From Burkholderiales bacterium (GTDB lineage Bacteria > Pseudomonadota > Gammaproteobacteria > Burkholderiales > Burkholderiaceae_C), in NCBI GenBank assembly GCA_947462065.1, contig CANHNO010000004.1, positions 1 through 41,395 of the forward strand: a stretch of DNA of 41,395 nt, written 5' to 3'. Positions 37,574 to 41,395 of the stretch are shown here, piece after piece. Within the stretch, counting starts at the first letter, position 1; the number at the start of each line of letters is the position of its first letter. The position numbers were made by a program, and so were the translations under genes. Below the pieces are notes generated by a model, which was not told the DNA's origin, made no database searches, and was given only the letters and a program-made list of their open reading frames with translations.

Positions 37574-38692
37574 TCAGGGAACCACTGTCAGGAAAAGAAA
37601 GGCCGCGAAGAGCACCAAGTGAACGGCGCCTTGCATCACGGTGGCGCGACCGCTGCCCAAGGTCAGCGTACCCACCACCAGCGTCAGCATCAGCAGCACG
37701 ATGTCGACGGGGCGCAGGCCCAGCACCAGCGGGAACGGAAACCACGGTGACAGGGCGGCCACCACCGGGATCGTCAGGCCGATGCTGGCCAAGCCAGAAC
37801 CCAGCGCGAGGTTTAGGCTGCTCTGCATGCGGTTGCCGCGCGCCGCCCGCAGCGCAGCGCCGGTTTCCGGCAGCAGAACGATCAGCGCGATCAACACGCC
37901 GACCACCGCCTTCGGGGCGCCGGCCGCAGCCACGCCCGCCTCCAGAGCCGGTGCCAGCGCCTTGGCGAGGCCGACCACGCCGACCAGTGACACCAGCAGC
38001 AGGGCCAGGCTGGCCCAGGCGACCCAGTTCGCCGGAGGCGCGGCGTGGCTGTCTTCGTCGGTGTTGTCGACCGGCAGGAAGTAGTCGCGGTGGCGCACTG
38101 TCTGCACGAAGACGAACACGCCGTACAGCGCCAGTGAGGTAACGCCTGCAAACACCAGCTGCGAGCCGCTGTAGGTGGGCCCGGGAGTGGTGGTGGTGAA
38201 GCTCGGCAGCACCAGCGCGAGGCCGGCCAGAGCGGCCAGCGACGCCAGGGCCGGGCTGGTGCCTTCGACGCGAAACGCCAGCACGCCATGGCGCAGGCCT
38301 CCCACCACCAGGCACAGGCCGACCACGCCATTGCAGACGATCATCACCGCCGAAAACACGGTGTCGCGCGCCAGCGTGTTGGCGCCCGCCCCACCGGCCA
38401 GCATCAGCGCGACGATCAGGGCCACCTCGATGATCGTCACGGCGACCGCCAGCACCAGCGTGCCATAGGGCTCGCCGACGCGGTGCGCCACCACCTCGGC
38501 GTGGTGGATCGCGGACACCACCGCCAGGAGCAGCGAAGCGATGAGCACCGCGCCCAGAACCGGGCCGAGCGGCGTGCCCCAGCTCAGCGCCATGGTCAGC
38601 AAGGCCAGCAGGGGCAACGCGAGGCTCCACAGCGGCAGGCTGTGTACGCGCCACCAGGCGTTGGGGGAGGGCCGTTCAGCGCTTCGTGTCAT
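37574..38692 (-). CDS. chaA: Calcium/sodium:proton antiporter (ChaA-type)
   Basis: 372 aa multi-TM; HHAEVVAHRVGEPYGTLVLAVAVTIIEVALIVALML and VLIALIVLLPETGAALRAA repeats. Confidence 0.92.
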   Translation of the reverse strand: MTRSAERPSPNAWWRVHSLPLWSLALPLLALLTMALSWGTPLGPVLGAVLIASLLLAVVSAIHHAEVVAHRVGEPYGTLVLAVAVTIIEVALIVALMLAGGAGANTLARDTVFSAVMIVCNGVVGLCLVVGGLRHGVLAFRVEGTSPALASLAALAGLALVLPSFTTTTPGPTYSGSQLVFAGVTSLALYGVFVFVQTVRHRDYFLPVDNTDEDSHAAPPANWVAWASLALLLVSLVGVVGLAKALAPALEAGVAAAGAPKAVVGVLIALIVLLPETGAALRAARGNRMQSSLNLALGSGLASIGLTIPVVAALSPWFPFPLVLGLRPVDIVLLMLTLVVGTLTLGSGRATVMQGAVHLVLFAAFLFLTVVP

Positions 38693-38835
38693 CGATCGAT
38701 CCTAACGAAGGCCGCTGCGTCAGCTGCAGGCGGGAAACAGAGCGCGGATTTCGGCTACAACCTGAGCAGGCTGTGCGGGGGGCTGAGCAGTGGCAGCAGC
38801 GGCAATCGACCACTCACGTTCCAAGGGAGTTCCGG

Positions 38836-39642
38836 ATGAACATCGAATCGATGCAAACCTTTCTCGGGGCCACCGCGATCGACATCGCGCTCAAGGTCCT
38901 GGCGGCGCTGGCGTTCTGGATCATCGGACGCTGGCTGATCGGCCGGGTAATCGGACTGATGCAGGCGGCGATGAACCGCAACCACGTCGATCCGACGCTG
39001 ACCAAGTATCTCGGCTCGATCATCGCCATCGCGCTGAACATCGCACTGGTGCTCGGCATCCTGGGCTACTTCGGCATCCAGACGACATCGTTCGCCGCCA
39101 TGCTGGCTGGCGCGGGTGTGGCGATCGGTGCGGCGTGGAGCGGGCTGCTGGGCAACTTTGCCGCTGGCGCGTTCATGCTGATCCTGCGGCCGTTCAAGGT
39201 CGGCGATTTCGTCAGCATCGGCGGTGTCGTCGGCACGGTGCATGAGTTGGGCCTGTTTGGCACCACCATCGTCACGCCGGACAACGTGATGACACTGATC
39301 GGCAACGGCAAGATCTTCGGCGACACGATCCAGAATTTCTCCGTGCTCCCGGTGCGCCGCGTCGAACGGGTCGCGCAACTGGCCAACGGTGTCGATCCGC
39401 TGGACGCCATCGCGCGTTTGAGGGCCGCGGTGGCGCTGATCCCCAATGTGTCGAAGGAGATGCCGGCCGAAGTCAATCTGCTTGACATGAAACTCGAAGG
39501 CCCGCAGATCGCCGTGCGGCCCTACACCCACACCGATCACTACTGGCAGGTCTATTTCGACACCAACGAAGCCATCATCAAGGTCTGCCAGGAGGCCGGC
39601 TGGCCGGTACCCTCGGCACTGCACCAGATCCGCCAGATCTGA
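38836..39642 (+). CDS. Small-conductance mechanosensitive channel (MscS family)
   Basis: MscS pore region LAGAGVAIGAAWSGLLGNFAAGAFMLILRPFKVGDFV; start at ATG 38836. Confidence 0.95.
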   Translation: MNIESMQTFLGATAIDIALKVLAALAFWIIGRWLIGRVIGLMQAAMNRNHVDPTLTKYLGSIIAIALNIALVLGILGYFGIQTTSFAAMLAGAGVAIGAAWSGLLGNFAAGAFMLILRPFKVGDFVSIGGVVGTVHELGLFGTTIVTPDNVMTLIGNGKIFGDTIQNFSVLPVRRVERVAQLANGVDPLDAIARLRAAVALIPNVSKEMPAEVNLLDMKLEGPQIAVRPYTHTDHYWQVYFDTNEAIIKVCQEAGWPVPSALHQIRQI

Positions 39643-39660
39643 GTGGAGAGGGCGGCACCG

Positions 39661-41310
39661 ATGAAGTTCGTCAAGCGTTTGGGGTGGGCAATCGGGCTGT
39701 GGTCAGTCGCAGTGGCCGTGTGGGCGCAGCCCGCGCCAGCGACAGACACGCAAGCGCCTGGCGCTGCAACGACCGAGGTGCCCGTCGTGGTCGCCAACCG
39801 CACGGTCACCGTCTTCCGTGCACCGTACCTGGGCGTGCCACCCGAGCGTCGCGCGCAACGAACCGAGGCGATCCTGAGCGAGTTGCTTGACCGGGCGGTG
39901 CAAGGCGAGGTGACGGTCCAGGTCGAGCCCCAAGGACATGTGTTGCTGGTCGATGGCGAACTGGCATTGGTACTGGTGCCCGCCGATGCGGACCCGCTCC
40001 GCGCGCAGACGCTCGCGCAGGCCAGTGCGGCCGCACGAGACGCCCTGCGGTTGTCGCTGGCCGAGACGCGCGAAGGACGTGACAGTCAGCGTCTGCTGTG
40101 GGGCCTGGGGCGAAGCGCGCTGGCGACACTGATCGCGCTGGCCATCGGGATGGCGGCATGGCGCGCGCGCCGCTGGGCAACGGTCCGCCTGGAGAGATTC
40201 GTCACGCAGAGTGCTCCCGGTGTGCGGTTGGCCGGTGCGGAGTTGTTGCATACCGAGCGATTGGTCGGGGCGGTGCGACTCGCCGTGCGTGCACTCTGGT
40301 GGACCCTGGCGCTGGTGCTGGCCTACGAGTGGCTGGGCTATGTCTTGCGCCAGTTTCCGTACACCCGACCCTGGGGCGAGCAACTCACTCGCTACCTGCT
40401 CGATGTGGCGGACCGCATCGGCCACGGCGTCTTGGGCGCGCTGCCCAATCTGGTGATCGCCATCGTCATCTTCCTGATCGCACGCGGCGTGATCGCGCTG
40501 TTCCGCCCGTTCTTCACCCGGCTGGCTGCCACCGACGACCGTCAAGGCGGTTGGCTGGACGCCGACACCGCTCGCCCCACCCAGCGCCTGTTCGGCATCG
40601 CTGTGTGGCTGTTCGCTGCCGTGATGGCCTACCCCTACCTTCCAGGCGCGCAGAGCGAGGCCTTCAAGGGCCTGTCACTGCTGATCGGCTTGATGGTCAC
40701 GCTCGGTGGGTCCAGCCTGTTCGGTCAGGCAGCGAGCGGGCTGGTGCTGATGTACTCGCGCACCTTGCGTGTCGGCGAGTACGTGCGGATCAACGAGCAT
40801 GAGGGCACCGTCACCGAGATGGGAGCTTTCATCACCCGCATGCGTACCGGGCTGGGCGAAGAGCTGACCTTCCCGAACTCGCTGGTGCTCGGCAGTGTCA
40901 GCAAGAACTACTCGCGCGCCGTGCATGGGCGGGGATTCGTCGTCGACACTACGGTGACCATCGGCTACGACACGCCATGGCGACAGGTGGAGGCCATGCT
41001 CATCGAGGCCGCGCGGCGCACGCCGGGCGTGCTGGCGGTGCCGGCGCCACGCGTTTTTCACATCGCCTTGAGCGACTTCTATCCCGAGTATCGTCTGGTC
41101 TGCCAGGCGATCCCCAGCGAGCCGCGGCCGCGCGCAGAGGTGCTGAGTGCGCTGCACGCCAACATTCAGGATGTATTCAATGAATGCGGCGTGCAGATCA
41201 TGTCGCCGCATTACCTGGCGGACCCGGCCGAGGCGAAGGTGGTGCCACCCGGGCAGCCTTACACCGAGCCTGTGCGAGGCGCGGATGCGCACACTTCGGC
41301 GCCGCGTTGA
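39661..41310 (+). CDS. MscS-family mechanosensitive channel with signal peptide and extra N-terminal region
   Basis: Signal peptide MKFVKRLGWAIGLWSVAVAVWAQ; MscS domain GGSSLFGQAASGLVLMYSRTLRVGEYVRINEHEGTVTEMGAFITRMR. Confidence 0.93.
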   Translation: MKFVKRLGWAIGLWSVAVAVWAQPAPATDTQAPGAATTEVPVVVANRTVTVFRAPYLGVPPERRAQRTEAILSELLDRAVQGEVTVQVEPQGHVLLVDGELALVLVPADADPLRAQTLAQASAAARDALRLSLAETREGRDSQRLLWGLGRSALATLIALAIGMAAWRARRWATVRLERFVTQSAPGVRLAGAELLHTERLVGAVRLAVRALWWTLALVLAYEWLGYVLRQFPYTRPWGEQLTRYLLDVADRIGHGVLGALPNLVIAIVIFLIARGVIALFRPFFTRLAATDDRQGGWLDADTARPTQRLFGIAVWLFAAVMAYPYLPGAQSEAFKGLSLLIGLMVTLGGSSLFGQAASGLVLMYSRTLRVGEYVRINEHEGTVTEMGAFITRMRTGLGEELTFPNSLVLGSVSKNYSRAVHGRGFVVDTTVTIGYDTPWRQVEAMLIEAARRTPGVLAVPAPRVFHIALSDFYPEYRLVCQAIPSEPRPRAEVLSALHANIQDVFNECGVQIMSPHYLADPAEAKVVPPGQPYTEPVRGADAHTSAPR

Positions 41311-41395
41311 GCGGACGCGACGTCCAGTTCTGGCGCCGGCCCTGACGCGCTTTCGGCGACCGCCGGGCATTCTTGACACTCGGAAGAGCTTGAGC

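Noticed and set aside
41373-41378. TTGACA -35-like hexamer near the window end
   Set aside because: A -10 at 16-18 bp would fall at or beyond the window edge; cannot be evaluated.

Overview
GC-rich chromosomal window, most consistent with a betaproteobacterium of the order Burkholderiales (inferred from gene content and order). Most of it is housekeeping sequence: rpoD (5' part, cut by the window edge), dnaG, an H-NS family gene, yggX, argA, hrpA, tRNA-Pro(TGG), tRNA-Arg(TCT), a FimV-like gene, an aminotransferase, cysB, cbiX, lptG, lptF, pepA, holC, an orphan branched-chain amino acid binding protein, a small lipoprotein, tRNA-Ser(GGA), a DUF2237-like gene, qmcA-like/nfeD, an Orn/Lys/Arg decarboxylase, a VOC protein, dxs-ispA-xseB, a Rieske oxygenase plus sulfurtransferase, ppx/gppA, a TonB/TolA-like coiled-coil protein, cbpM-cbpA, chaA and two tandem MscS-family channels. 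I see no CRISPR array, prophage, IS element or defence island. The most unusual signal is noncoding: a compound inverted repeat at about 27186-27499, between the convergent VOC and dxs genes. It contains two oppositely oriented copies of one structured element. Each copy has an outer stem of 23-24 bp whose sequence differs between copies, identical 17- and 21-nt blocks that include a GGGCCGG/CCGGCCC inner stem, and a variable loop of exactly 32 nt. All four non-Watson-Crick outer-stem positions are G.U wobbles only when both copies are read in the same element orientation, which suggests an RNA-level structure. All assignments come from reading the sequence; no database search was run.
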